Notes under the pieces: model-generated
The model's input: the letters and a program-made list of their open reading frames with translations, nothing else
What the model was told of the DNA's origin: nothing
Databases searched by the model: none
Program-made: the position numbers and the translations under genes
NCBI GenBank assembly: GCA_009837445.1
Contig: VXTM01000030.1
Span: 19,061 to 79,650, forward strand
DNA: 60,590 nt
Reading direction: 5' to 3'
Origin: Acidimicrobiaceae bacterium
GTDB taxonomy: Bacteria > Actinomycetota > Acidimicrobiia > Acidimicrobiales > Aldehydirespiratoraceae
Part shown: positions 46,901 through 54,719 of the stretch, one piece after another
Layout of the letters: each line of letters opens with the position of its first letter
Numbering within the stretch: the stretch's first letter is position 1

Positions 46901-47956
46901 GCCCGACGGGCCGGTGATCACGACCGCGGACCGCTCGTCGAGCCCCAACCGGATCTGCTCGATGAGGTCTAAGCGTGTGACCACCAGACCCGACGCGACA
47001 TGGTAGGGCTGAGTTGCTGTGCCCTCATAGAACCGGCCGGTCTCGTCGTCTTCCCGTGGGCCGTACTCGAACGGCTCGCACACCCCGTCACAGACAGCGG
47101 CCTTGAGCGACCCGACATCGACCTGAGCTACGAAGCCGTGGATCTCACCGACGATCTCGGTCCGGTCAAGACATCTCCGGTCCCCGCGCTCTCTAGAGGC
47201 GTTCTCGGCCGACGCACGAGCAACGACCCCCACAAGCAGGTACGCGGCCATTCGAAGCGAAGACGGAGGAAGGTCAGTCACAGCGTCCACGCACGCGGCT
47301 GTCTCATTCGTCACCTCATCCCACGTGACCCCAACAACCACCACAGACGACAGCAACCGGTCCACATCCACATCCGACATCCCACGATGTGCGCACCTCT
47401 CCCTCAACCGGCTCAGAAACCGTGAGTCGTCCTGAAGTGATTCAGACAGAGTCGGTGCCGAGGTAACCAAGCCGCCCGGCAGCGTCTCCCCGTCCACACC
47501 TCGCTCCAACACCACAGCGAGTCGCGCGCTGGGCTCGGCGCGATCAATGTGCTTCCCCCACGACTCGAGAACGTGATCTACCGCCCTATGCACCGGGAAC
47601 AGCCCAGAAGCCTCGCCCCGGGATTTGGCCTGAACATGCAAAGACGCCCCGTCCTCCAAGCCCTCCAGCGACACATCCTCAAACCCTTCAGGGACGACAA
47701 CAGCATTGATCAGCCCTGCCCCAACGCCCGCAGTGAGCCACGCCCCTACCGCGTACTGAAAGCTGAACCCTCGCCCAGACCACGCCCCTGACCTACTGTC
47801 CTCCCAGACTGCATCAAGGTGTTCGTCATCGCCGCCCCCGCTCGACGTCTCCTCTCCGTCTGCAGCAGAACCCGCAGCGGTCACCCGGCCATCCGCCAGC
47901 AAGCCGCGCCGCCGAGCCTCCCTGCTTTGCTGCCGTCTCTTGCGCCTACCAGCCAC
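43925..47956 (-). CDS. Nuclease-STAND ATPase (Avs-like)
   Basis: A 1343-aa protein. Residues ~60-125 have a PD-(D/E)xK-like core: 'FSFQYAVGAWLTAG', 'FEDVSL' (Asp94) and 'LHVQAKS' (Gln109-x-Lys111), similar to Cap4/Mrr-type effectors. The STAND-type P-loop 'VVITGPSGVGKSAVL' is at 346-360 (Lys355), with a Walker B-like 'GFLVDSAGTGD' near 405. The remaining ~850 residues are helical and repeat-like, suited to ligand sensing, and could recognise a phage protein. This layout (nuclease, NTPase, sensor) is that of Avs antiviral proteins. GTG start. A run near residue 1120-1145 is Arg-rich. Confidence 0.75.
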   Translation of the reverse strand: MAGRRKRRQQSREARRRGLLADGRVTAAGSAADGEETSSGGGDDEHLDAVWEDSRSGAWSGRGFSFQYAVGAWLTAGVGAGLINAVVVPEGFEDVSLEGLEDGASLHVQAKSRGEASGLFPVHRAVDHVLESWGKHIDRAEPSARLAVVLERGVDGETLPGGLVTSAPTLSESLQDDSRFLSRLRERCAHRGMSDVDVDRLLSSVVVVGVTWDEVTNETAACVDAVTDLPPSSLRMAAYLLVGVVARASAENASRERGDRRCLDRTEIVGEIHGFVAQVDVGSLKAAVCDGVCEPFEYGPREDDETGRFYEGTATQPYHVASGLVVTRLDLIEQIRLGLDERSAVVITGPSGVGKSAVLWTIPHHSPEVLWFRVRRLAVEDVTDIIRLARAYGVSSRSPVGFLVDSAGTGDFMGWARLRREAAAVSGLLLVCTAREEDLTVLGGLAECATVAVRLDEQAAETIYGGLKRRGATTAPHWREAFEQADGLTLEFTHLLTRGQRLGEVIGDQVNARIQQERSRELEVLTLAATADRWSAEISTVDMARACGMSDFDLRAALERLDAEHLVVERRGRIVGLHRLRSAAICEAIHDRPPPTLGQTITRVIPLIAASQLHRFIAAVLTDNPQMRDAVIDAFREEDLSLMRVAGCLQGLRLGDFRDRVRRWSAIADRHDVPPSTRPLLFGLGIAEVEPPSLLPAAFHHAWQELVAAPGSDTRSQLVEALGHDTIAQLVASADDPKKASQILATLSGIGPDTVAALSEAFQEDSPLAVSLREASVEIYADCVAAAYDIAPDLAQQVVEVVGGEVAVMQRVRADQPGITLLEVQHRDGNHVVSAQFMHLPEAAQQDPDAQAHSLGRLLLSCLPRIDSVDINAVLPGNHVLHGSLGIGTSQLSRQYQRPRTGTAWVQARTRVALAELGEADSTRLHAALPMLEEAADLAHQIGTVIVTGQPPRHDFDQRHAALHHTATQMRPPLRHAGIGDIAITEHKPPELTDPLSALILDISGNVIPRLIQGRDEYLTLAAYISNTVLTTHLTGALQEPWRLTGIDSHPAALTTLRSVLEDLYALVKELANNDADAAAIRSSALNGQSGTALRRAASTCRRARNRRHQKRRKEVQSTCRETGLRARVFDSTQETAMSEYSVCVELDSVVDWHEAAAELAAALDPVRQPGETYLLVPLRRHRPVPSLAMRLTQSLHAEPNPEGLNGLPPPRPSELADTVVQACDSLLVLSAVFSLPEGQQDHESTRAAIGAAEEELEAVLERISGMPQDDPVINIVCGVLKQFTERVQAERDGTSTAPSLAEQITTVAALGDVSDELARLIHAQHLALEWGVDVDAAMDHLL

Positions 47957-48307
47957 ACCGGCATCATCGCAGCACCCCCCGCCAGCATCACCCTCACAGC
48001 CTCACCAACAAGCGCTCGCGACGCACCCGACTCACCCGATGCGCTTGTTCATGCGCTACTTGGCCAAGGAGGCTCCAAGGGATGCATTGGCCTGACGGAA
48101 GCTCGTAGAACTCCTGACCAAGATCAACTGGTTGACACTCGCCGGCATGCTCCCGGGTAAGCAGGTTGTCCGGAGGATTCGAAGCCGTTGCTCGAACCGC
48201 TAGGTCCTCAAGCTTGCTGCCGACAGGATGAGTTACAGCGGCCTCATCAACGAATACCGAAGAGCCACCGCGCCAGCCACGCTACGAATTCTGGCTGGCC
48301 GATGTCT
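47957..48307. other. Gap between the STAND gene and the 349-aa gene
   Basis: About 350 bp that must carry the promoter of the minus-strand STAND-HEPN operon and the 3' end signals of the 349-aa gene. A purine-rich GGGGGGTG sits ~13 bp before the STAND GTG on the minus strand. No other gene or clear hairpin seen. Confidence 0.4.
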
Positions 48308-49357
48308 CTATGCCTCTGAGCACCGGGGGGCCGGGGAGTTCAAGAACGCATACCAGTTAGCGCCCAACACGTCGGCCGACTCGAAGAGTGTGCGGGTCCA
48401 GTTGGAGCCTGTTCCGACCATACGCAGCACCATGAGGTAGTCGCCGAGGTGTTCGCCCAAGCGTGAGGGGCCGACCACCCACACTTCATCAATGCCGGGG
48501 AACACGATGTCACCGAGTTGCGCGAGGTGGCCTAGGTCGTCGGCTGAATCGGCGGCGCTCTCGAACGGTGAGTCTTCAGGGAAGGCGCGTTGAAGCTGCA
48601 TCGCGGCGAGACCGTCGTCCAACAACGCCACCAGCCATCGCAGGTCCGGGGCACCTTGGAGCTGTCGATGCTTGTCGCTGATCCAGCGCTGAACTGCCGG
48701 CACGAGCGCGTCCACGCGGGACACGACACCACCCTCTGCAGCGCTCACAAAGGTCCGGATGTGCCCGCGATCGGTCCCAGAGGGTTTGCACCGGATGGCC
48801 ATCACGCGCCGAGGGGCAATCCCTTTGAGGTACCAGTCGACAACGTCCTGGACGAGCCAATAATCACAGTTCGCCCGTAGGAACGCCTCACGGTGCACTG
48901 TTGACCGTGGCAGTGTCCGGTCCCCGAGCCACGAATCGTCGGGGAACATGTAGCGCTGCGGGTCCAACAACTCGTTGACACGCTCCAGCATGTCTCGTGC
49001 GTCGCCGCCATCGGCTTCCACTCGGCGCAGGACACCCTCCAGCTCGGTGACCAATACGTTGAAGTCACGGTCACGGCCGCGGCCGTCCGCGAACGTGATC
49101 CACACGGTCCACTCACAGCTCAGCTCGGCAGCGGGCCACTCCGTGTCATGGGTTTCAGCCATCAGGCTCTTGGTGTGCTCGTCGGTGACTAGCGTGACCT
49201 CCACATCGGCGACGTGCTCATCGGCCATCCACACCCGCCAGTCGGCGGTGTCACCCAGACCGGAGGGCTCCAAGCGCTTGTGGCATGTGACCTCGTCAAC
49301 GAAGCGGACGACCTCGAGAGCGGCCCACTCGGTAGTGGTGGTGTCCGTCTCACCCAT
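48308..49357 (-). CDS. Uncharacterised 349-aa protein
   Basis: A complete acidic protein from ATG 49357. Recognisable stretches are 'TADWRVWMADEHVADVEVTLVTDEHTKS' near the N-terminus, which resembles nuclease-like folds that compare strands D-x-E-V (inference only), then a charged helical middle and 'DEVWVVGPSRLGEHLGDYLMVLRMVG' near the C-terminus. It could be a nuclease of the PD-(D/E)xK type but I see no safe catalytic set. It lies 351 bp upstream of the STAND gene on the same strand and may belong to the same defence module or stand alone. Confidence 0.6.
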   Translation of the reverse strand: MGETDTTTTEWAALEVVRFVDEVTCHKRLEPSGLGDTADWRVWMADEHVADVEVTLVTDEHTKSLMAETHDTEWPAAELSCEWTVWITFADGRGRDRDFNVLVTELEGVLRRVEADGGDARDMLERVNELLDPQRYMFPDDSWLGDRTLPRSTVHREAFLRANCDYWLVQDVVDWYLKGIAPRRVMAIRCKPSGTDRGHIRTFVSAAEGGVVSRVDALVPAVQRWISDKHRQLQGAPDLRWLVALLDDGLAAMQLQRAFPEDSPFESAADSADDLGHLAQLGDIVFPGIDEVWVVGPSRLGEHLGDYLMVLRMVGTGSNWTRTLFESADVLGANWYAFLNSPAPRCSEA

Positions 49358-49960
49358 ACAAGGCGACCCTACCCACAGCGCGTGCTACGGACCGATCACC
49401 GCCATTGCCGACAGCAACACCTTAGGCCACCAGTCCACGAACCCCAACCAGGCAGCCGGTCAGTCCCGGATCAGTGCTCGGTGATGTCGATGGTAGGGGG
49501 TGTGCGACCCCACGCCATCCTCGGTTGCCAACAAGCGGCCGCGGCGCCTGTTGCGGCCATTCATCTCTGTGTCGCTGCGCTCACAGCGTCCGTCCTGGAC
49601 GCCTCGGTGGATCCCCTCCAAGGAGCAGGCGGGCCTTCTCAAACAGGACGCAGATGGGCGGTATCATCAGCATGTGCTTCTTGTCCTTCGGGTCGTTGTG
49701 AGCCCAAGAGGTGACGTCCACGCCCAGGTTTCCTTCCGGCGGGCGGCCCAGACACACTAGGAACATCACGGGCATGTGGACGGCACCGACCATCTCGCAC
49801 TCCTCGCCTGACGTCGGATTGAACGCCCTGTGCTTGGAGAACACGGGGGCGCCGCGGTGTCGTTGTCGCAACCCACGCTCGGCGCCACCAGCCCGACAAG
49901 CAGGCCAGAGCACTGCGCCGCAAGGCCACACAACGGCGCCCAAGGTCTCGTCAGGCGACG
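49358..49960. other. Region without a supported gene, left of the IS relics
   Basis: About 600 bp. A minus-strand stretch near 49,600-49,800 gives a coding-like run ('MPVMFLVCLGRPPEGNLGVD' followed by 'KHMLMIPPICVLFEKARLLL'), but no ribosome binding site or family could be found. The last ~100 bp probably belong to the degraded transposase that becomes readable from 49,961. Confidence 0.35.
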
Positions 49961-50203
49961 GTGGGCCAGGTGGTGACCCGCAGAGTCGACTCCGGGGGCT
50001 GCGTCTCCTTCGCGGGGGCCACCTACAGAGCCGGCAGAGCACATCGGGGTCGCCAGGTCCAGGTCGCCATCGTCGGCGAGACCGTGGAGATCACCGCCGG
50101 CGGCGAAGTCCTCAGGGTGCACGGCATCAGACACGACCCCAGCCGTGAGCACGACGCGTTCGCCAACGCCGGCGGCCGACCGTCGCGCATCAACGCCGCC
50201 TGA
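49961..50203 (+). mobile_element. Transposase C-terminal fragment (IS481/IS21-like, DDE)
   Basis: An 80-aa stretch ending 'RHDPSREHDAFANAGGRPSRINAA' (C-terminal ~24 residues) after 'TRRVDSGGCVSFAGATYRAG' and 'VQVAIVGETVEITAGGEVL'. This is the C-terminal beta-barrel of IS481- or IS21-family transposases (usual form: 'RVVD..GRIS FAG..Y.VGR...G..V.V...G..VEI'). The catalytic DDE core upstream is not readable, so it is a truncated remnant. Confidence 0.7.
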
Positions 50204-50264
50204 AACCTGCGCCGACCTGTAACACAGCTACCGGAGCCAACCCGTAACACGGGCACCGGGACTT

Positions 50265-50409
50265 GACAGTGTGCGTGTGCTCGTGCTGCCGCGCTGGTAG
50301 CGGGTGTTGACGACCTGGAAGAACACCGATGAGGCGGATCGGTCCGGCATTGGCAGCAGCCCGACGTCGTCGATGACCAGCTGTTGTGCCAGACGCAAGA
50401 AGCGGGTGT
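50265..50409 (-). mobile_element. IstB-type IS21 helper ATPase fragment
   Basis: On the minus strand the frame reads 'LRLAQQLVIDDVGLLPM', then 'SVFFQVVNTRYQRGSTSTRTL', which match the Walker B (LviiDElGylp) and following helix of IstB ('FFQVis.RYerGSt'). Only ~50 residues remain and both ends are lost. It is opposite in strand to the transposase fragment 60 bp to the left. Confidence 0.6.
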
Positions 50410-50622
50410 CGGTTCGTGTCGGCCCGTACCGGAAAGTGCGTTTGAAGTGAGCTTTCGCGATTCGGCGGTGTCGTCGAGTGCCTGTGGATATCGCCCCGTT
50501 TCTAACCGTACGTTAGAAGATCCGTAAGAAGCCTCGCCGGCCGCGACACCGTCTCGGCCAAGCCATGAGCCGATGCTCAATCGTGTGAGACAACTCCGTT
50601 GCGCAACAGCGACGACGGGGGA

Positions 50623-51012
50623 CTAGTGAACTTGCTGGCCAGGAGAGCGCAGGATTGGGGCAATGGTCAGTGTGATGCCGGCTTCAGCGAGAGTCGTGTC
50701 GAGCCTAGTCACTGTCACTTGGGTGAAGCTGAAGAGATCACTTGGGGTTACGGGGTCGCTGCGCGCCATGCCGAGAACGACCGACTCAGGCTTAGTCGGG
50801 ACCCTCGCAGCCTCCTCGTCCTGACGGTTCATCAACTCTTGGAGGCTGTCTCGTGCCTCGGCGTCATGTCGAAGGGCGTCCGTTGCCACGAGTGCCTGTG
50901 CAATGAGGTGGCTGGCAGCCGAGGACTTCGGGATGTGCTTGACCTGAATGAAGTGAGCATCCGGGGTGATGATGTCGCACGCCTCAAATCCGCGTTGGTG
51001 CAGACCAAGCAC
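50623..51012 (-). pseudogene. TIGR04141 (DUF6119)-like C-terminal fragment
   Basis: A 129-residue frame including 'GFEACDIITPDAHFIQVKHI', 'SSAASHLIAQALVATDALRHD' and a C-terminal 'ITLTIAPIL'. This matches the C-terminal pattern of the 'sporadically distributed protein' family TIGR04141 ('fEvCDLl...fIHVK....SS..LSHLF.QglVS'), often found with restriction or defence genes. The family is ~500-600 aa, so about 80% is lost. The call is from pattern memory and needs a profile search. Confidence 0.45.
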
Positions 51013-51238
51013 CGTTGGTCGACACCAACACGTCGCCGGCCTCGATCAGTCCGGCGTCCACAAGCTGCGCGAGCTTGACGCCGTAGTGATGGCTGCTCCC
51101 CCTTCCTGGAGAAGTCTCGGTGTCGTCGCGAGAGAAGGGGTCATGCCCCAGCAGTCTCATGAGCCGCTGAATGGACACCAGCACCATTTCGAGCGCCTGT
51201 CGGTCATATGGGGCCAGCGTCTCATCGCCGGGCCTCAC
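50984..51238 (-). pseudogene. Short frame with RAMA/DUF4357-like motif
   Basis: An 84-residue minus-strand frame upstream of the TIGR04141-like fragment. Its end, 'LAQLVDAGLIEAGDVLVSTN' near residues 55-75, resembles the 'L..aGLl.pGd.L' motif of RAMA or DUF4357 domains that accompany methylases. It is out of frame with, and overlaps, the fragment to its left. Either a remnant or a chance frame. Confidence 0.3.
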
Positions 51239-51426
51239 CTTCGCGGTCGCTGCGGTGGATGAGACCGTGGAGACTGGCGCCTACTCGGTTGCGTTTCGCG
51301 TCGATGTAGGCCATTACCGTCTCGGGCCGTATCCTTCCCCGGACGTCTTTGCTCTGACATGGCTCCATCCTCTCAAGGGCCGGAGTGGTGTGCCCCAGAG
51401 CCTGCGCAATACCCGGTGAGGCTCAG

Positions 51427-52368
51427 ATGACTGAAGTCGCGTCACTTGAAGAAGTCCCACTACGAGACGTATGGAAGGACGAAGCCCAAGACTTCACACC
51501 TTGGCTGGCAGCGCACCCGGAACATCTCAGCAACAGGCTGCAGATGGATCTGGAACTCGAAGGAGACGAGGTCGCGGTCGGACCGTTCTCCGCCGACGTA
51601 GTCCTGCGGGATACCCGCACCGGTCACCGTGTTGTCGTGGAGAACCTCCTAGAAGCCACCGACCACGACCACCTCGGCAAACTGATCACCTACGCCGCGG
51701 GACTGGACGCACACTGGGCCGTGCTGATAGCCAAGACGTTCCGACCTGAGCACCGATCTGCGCTGATCTGGCTCAACTCGATCTCCGGTGAAGACAGCGG
51801 CTTCTTCGGGATCGAGGTCCACGCCGTCCGCATCGGCGACTCGCCCCCGGCGGTCCAGCTCGATGTAGTGGTGGCCCCGGATGACTTCGCGAGAGAAGTA
51901 CGCGCCGGGACCAAACCGATGACCGATTCGCGAAGGATGTACACGGACTGGTGGGCCGAGTTCCTGCCGGCGCTGCATGAGGCACATCCCGGTTGGAGCA
52001 ACGCCCGTGTCCCGTCATCCGACAACTGGATGAACTTCCCCAGCGGCAGGGGAGGCATTCGCTATGGGCTCAGTTTCGCCTACCCAACCGGCGCTTCGCA
52101 CTACAGCCTCATGGCGCATGTGTACATCCGTGATGGGGCATCCGTCTACCCGGTGTTCGAAGCACAACGTTCAGCAATCGAAGAGGCGTGTGATCTCGAA
52201 CTGGAATGGGAACCCCTCGGGGACTACCGGTCCTCACGGATCGCTGTCTATCTTGACCCGGCCGATCCGACAGATCGCGACAGATGGCCGGAATATCGAA
52301 CCTGGGCCGTCGAGACACTCGGTGAATTGCGCCGCGTCTTCACAGTGCCGATCAACGCTTTGCCATAA
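51427..52368 (+). CDS. DUF4268-type nuclease-like protein, paralogue 1
   Basis: A 313-aa protein from ATG 51427; the longer frame from 51385 adds 14 poor residues. The N-terminal ~140 aa contain a PD-(D/E)xK-like core: 'FSADVVLRDT...RVVVENLLEATDHDHLGKLITYAAGLDAHWAVLIAK', read here in pieces (about residues 56-105), with D...E-N and a following K. The C-terminal half fits DUF4268 ('FEAQRSAIEEACDLELEWEPL', 'YRSSRIAVY'). Members of this type appear in defence and mobile contexts; DNA cleavage is inferred. A diverged paralogue lies 1.3 kb to the right on the other strand. Confidence 0.75.
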   Translation: MTEVASLEEVPLRDVWKDEAQDFTPWLAAHPEHLSNRLQMDLELEGDEVAVGPFSADVVLRDTRTGHRVVVENLLEATDHDHLGKLITYAAGLDAHWAVLIAKTFRPEHRSALIWLNSISGEDSGFFGIEVHAVRIGDSPPAVQLDVVVAPDDFAREVRAGTKPMTDSRRMYTDWWAEFLPALHEAHPGWSNARVPSSDNWMNFPSGRGGIRYGLSFAYPTGASHYSLMAHVYIRDGASVYPVFEAQRSAIEEACDLELEWEPLGDYRSSRIAVYLDPADPTDRDRWPEYRTWAVETLGELRRVFTVPINALP

Positions 52369-52396
52369 GCATGGCCATCCAACGCTCGCAGATCGC

Positions 52397-52821
52397 GATG
52401 ACCCACCCGAACTCGTCAAGTTCATCGACCAGTCCCGCACAGCCACCCTCGCCACCATCGGACCCACCGGCATCCCGCATCTGGTGGCCATGTGATACGG
52501 ATGGCTCGACAACCACATCTGGCTGGGAGTCCGAGGCCAAAGCTCAGAAGGTCGTCAAGATGCGCCGCGATCCGCACATGGCGGTGATGCTCGAAGCCGG
52601 CCACACCTACGAGACTCTGCGGGCGCAAGGCTCCTAGGCCCACTGCACCATCATCAAGGACCCGGGTGTGATCTTGTCAGGTCGGGTCAACAAATGGGAA
52701 CGCTACAACGGCCCCCACACGGACGAAATACGGCCGCTGGTGGATGTCATGGTCCACAACGCGTCGCCGTACACCTCGACGTGGCACGGGTGCGCAACTG
52801 GGCCCACCGCAAACCCGCGTG
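52397..52821 (+). pseudogene. Dead PPOX-class F420-type oxidoreductase
   Basis: The gene is visible in three frames. Frame 2 begins 'PPELVKFIDQSRTATLATIG' and 'GIPHLVAM', stops at TGA 52493-52495 (where relatives have Trp), and goes on 'YGWLDNHIWLGV'. Frame 3 follows with 'KVVKMRRDPHMAVMLEAGHTYETLR' (partial) and 'RYNGPHTDEIRPLVD'. Frame 1 ends 'RVAVHLDVARVRNWAHRK' and stops at 52821. That order is the complete PPOX fold of ~150 aa, as in F420-dependent or biliverdin-type reductases common in actinobacteria. One nonsense and two shifts are clear. Confidence 0.7.
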
Positions 52822-52823
52822 AG

Positions 52824-53207
52824 TCACAACTCATCCTCGATCTGGTAGGTGTTCTCTGGGTCGAAGTGACCAGGATTCCACTTGTGGCCCTGCGGACGAT
52901 AAAAGGCCGTCATCCTCGTCCCCGGGCCGCTGAACGGTGTCCTGATCCTAAGGGCTCGCCACTCGGGGATCTTATGTAGCTGCTTCAGAAGCAGATCCCG
53001 GTCAACCCCTTGCATCAAGAGATCGAGCGCCACGGCGCACAGATCATCCCATCTGTCCTCAATGGCTTGGTCGCGCCAAGCCGCAGACACACACTGCCAC
53101 GAACGGAACCCTTGAAGCTCTGGTGGCTCTGGGGGAATCCAGTCGACTTCGACATGGACTCTTCCCGTGTCACGGTCCCACCAGTACTGAAACGGTCGTG
53201 CATCCAT
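52824..53207 (-). CDS. Uncharacterised 127-aa protein
   Basis: An intact minus-strand gene from ATG 53207 with GAGAGGGAGCG upstream. The product is acidic and rich in aromatic residues ('FQYWWDRDTGRVHVEVDWI', 'PPEPPELQGFRSWQCVSAAW', 'GTRMTAFYRPQGHKWNPGHF'). It converges with the dead PPOX gene, with two bases between. No domain recognised. Codon pattern and length argue that it is real. Confidence 0.6.
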   Translation of the reverse strand: MDARPFQYWWDRDTGRVHVEVDWIPPEPPELQGFRSWQCVSAAWRDQAIEDRWDDLCAVALDLLMQGVDRDLLLKQLHKIPEWRALRIRTPFSGPGTRMTAFYRPQGHKWNPGHFDPENTYQIEDEL

Positions 53208-53667
53208 GGGTCGCTCCCTCTCTGCCCGTCGAGAGGAGGCACAGTAGCGGCTGCGCTATGTCCCTGTTCCGACGGCCATCGCAGCGGTCAACTCCCCGAG
53301 CAAAGTCCCCGATCCGGAAGATGATGTGAGGCTCAAGGCAGAGCCCTCACAATCATCGGTAGAGCTGGTGTAGTGCTCTAGCCATTACTCGACCCCACTC
53401 AAAGATAAAAGGCCAGTTCAAAGACCCTATCTTCAGATCTAGTGGCGGAGGGCATGGTGTGCTGGTTCAGGACATAGGAACCTGATGGTGCAAGACATAG
53501 GAACCTTCGGCGTGGCTTCACGCTGGGGCCATGTCGAAGGCTCGGTTGGTGATTACTGCGGTTGTGGCGGAGGGTATGGCCTAAGTACCCGCGACTTAAT
53601 GTTGTGGAGTCCCGCCCGAGAGTCACCGAAACCCTGACTGGGAGGGGTTGACACGCTGTCGGCGCTC
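53208..53667. other. Gap with an IS481-type end fragment
   Basis: About 460 bp. At 53471-53483 and 53494-53506 the 13-mer GACATAGGAACCT is repeated with a 23-bp period, and at 53531 an ATG opens 'MSKARLVITAVVAEGMA', the typical first residues of IS481-family transposases ('MSKARLVITAVVvEGrs...'). The frame stops after 17 codons. I read it as the 5' end of an IS481-like element. The remainder shows nothing supported. Confidence 0.55.
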
Positions 53668-54651
53668 TCACTCCGGCCACTGCTCCATGGCCCAGAGTTC
53701 TTCCAGCACCGGGTGCACAGCAGTTCGCATCCGGATGAGCGTGTCCACCAGCCAGGCCCTGGCGTGTGTCAGTTGGTCGTCGTCGGCGTCAACGATTGAC
53801 AACGGCTCGAAGTGTGCCGCGATTCGCGATCCGCGCTTGTTCTCCAGCGGCTGCCAATCGAGTTGTTCTCCGAAAGCGGTTTCGATCTCGCTGCGTCTCG
53901 AGTGGAGCATGCGGTAGAGGGCCGATGTCTTTTCCCCGGCGTCGAGATAGGCCTCCGCGCGGAGGCACGGGTTGCCGGCGTGGCGACTGAAGGCACCGAC
54001 GTATTCCACACCGTGAGTGGAGTAGTCGTTGCGGAAGCTCATCCAGGACGCGAGCTGCGGCGTTCGTTTGCGTCTCCAGATCTCGTCGACTCGGTGGAGA
54101 TCCTCCATGACTCTCGTCCAGAAGTTCAAGTAGAGCGCGTTTCGCTCACTGACGTGTACCGCGCTGGCCATCCGCACAGCGCGCGACCAATCGTCGGGTT
54201 GGACCTCAACTCGAAAGCGGGGAGCGGGAGGTGAGCCGCCGATGCGCCAGGCCTCGAGCACAAGCCCGAAGAAACTACAGTCCTGTGTCGAGACGCGGTT
54301 CAGCCAGTTGAGGGCCGATCGGTGCTCTGGGCGGAACTCCTCGGCCACCAGCACGGCGTGGCTCGCGTCGAGGCCCGCGGCGTAGGTGATCAACTTGCCG
54401 ATGTGGTCGTGGTCCGTGCTGGCGAACATGTTCTCGACAACGAGGGTCGACTCGCCGTGTGAACAGACCAAGTCCGCCTTGTAGCCACCCACGGGAACTT
54501 CCGTTCCTTCGACCTCCAAGTCCTCCATGCCGAGAGCCTCGGCCAAAAGGCCCACATGCTCGGCGAGCCACGGCGTCAGATCGTTGGCCTCGTGCTGCCA
54601 GATGTCCCGGATGGGCACCGGTTCGAGGGTTCCGAGCTCAGGAACTGTCAT
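53668..54651 (-). CDS. DUF4268-type nuclease-like protein, paralogue 2
   Basis: A 327-aa protein from ATG 54651. It aligns along its whole length with paralogue 1: 'VPIRDIWQHEANDLTPWLAEH' versus 'VPLRDVWKDEAQDFTPWLAA', 'TLVVENMFASTDHDHIGKLI' versus 'RVVVENLLEATDHDHLGKLI', and a C-terminal 'RRSEIETAFGEQLDWQPLENK'. The putative catalytic Asp ('YKADLV') and Glu (VVEN) are kept. Divergence is too high for a recent duplication. It may process DNA in the same defence context. Its 3' end faces paralogue 1's downstream region. Confidence 0.75.
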   Translation of the reverse strand: MTVPELGTLEPVPIRDIWQHEANDLTPWLAEHVGLLAEALGMEDLEVEGTEVPVGGYKADLVCSHGESTLVVENMFASTDHDHIGKLITYAAGLDASHAVLVAEEFRPEHRSALNWLNRVSTQDCSFFGLVLEAWRIGGSPPAPRFRVEVQPDDWSRAVRMASAVHVSERNALYLNFWTRVMEDLHRVDEIWRRKRTPQLASWMSFRNDYSTHGVEYVGAFSRHAGNPCLRAEAYLDAGEKTSALYRMLHSRRSEIETAFGEQLDWQPLENKRGSRIAAHFEPLSIVDADDDQLTHARAWLVDTLIRMRTAVHPVLEELWAMEQWPE

Positions 54652-54719
54652 GGGGTCGGCCCCTCAGCAGGTCGTGGCGTGGCCCGGGTGCTCGGCGCTT
54701 CATCGTCTCTCGCTGCTCA

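Noticed and set aside
49581..50042. Minus-strand 153-codon frame with a coding-like run around 49,600-49,800
   Set aside because: No ribosome binding site, an Arg/Pro-rich beginning and overlap with the transposase fragment; I could not assign a family.
51241..51420. Minus-strand stretch resembling the start of an IS3-type OrfB ('RPETVMAYIDAKRNRVGAS')
   Set aside because: Only about 15 residues fit, and no downstream catalytic region or inverted repeat is visible.
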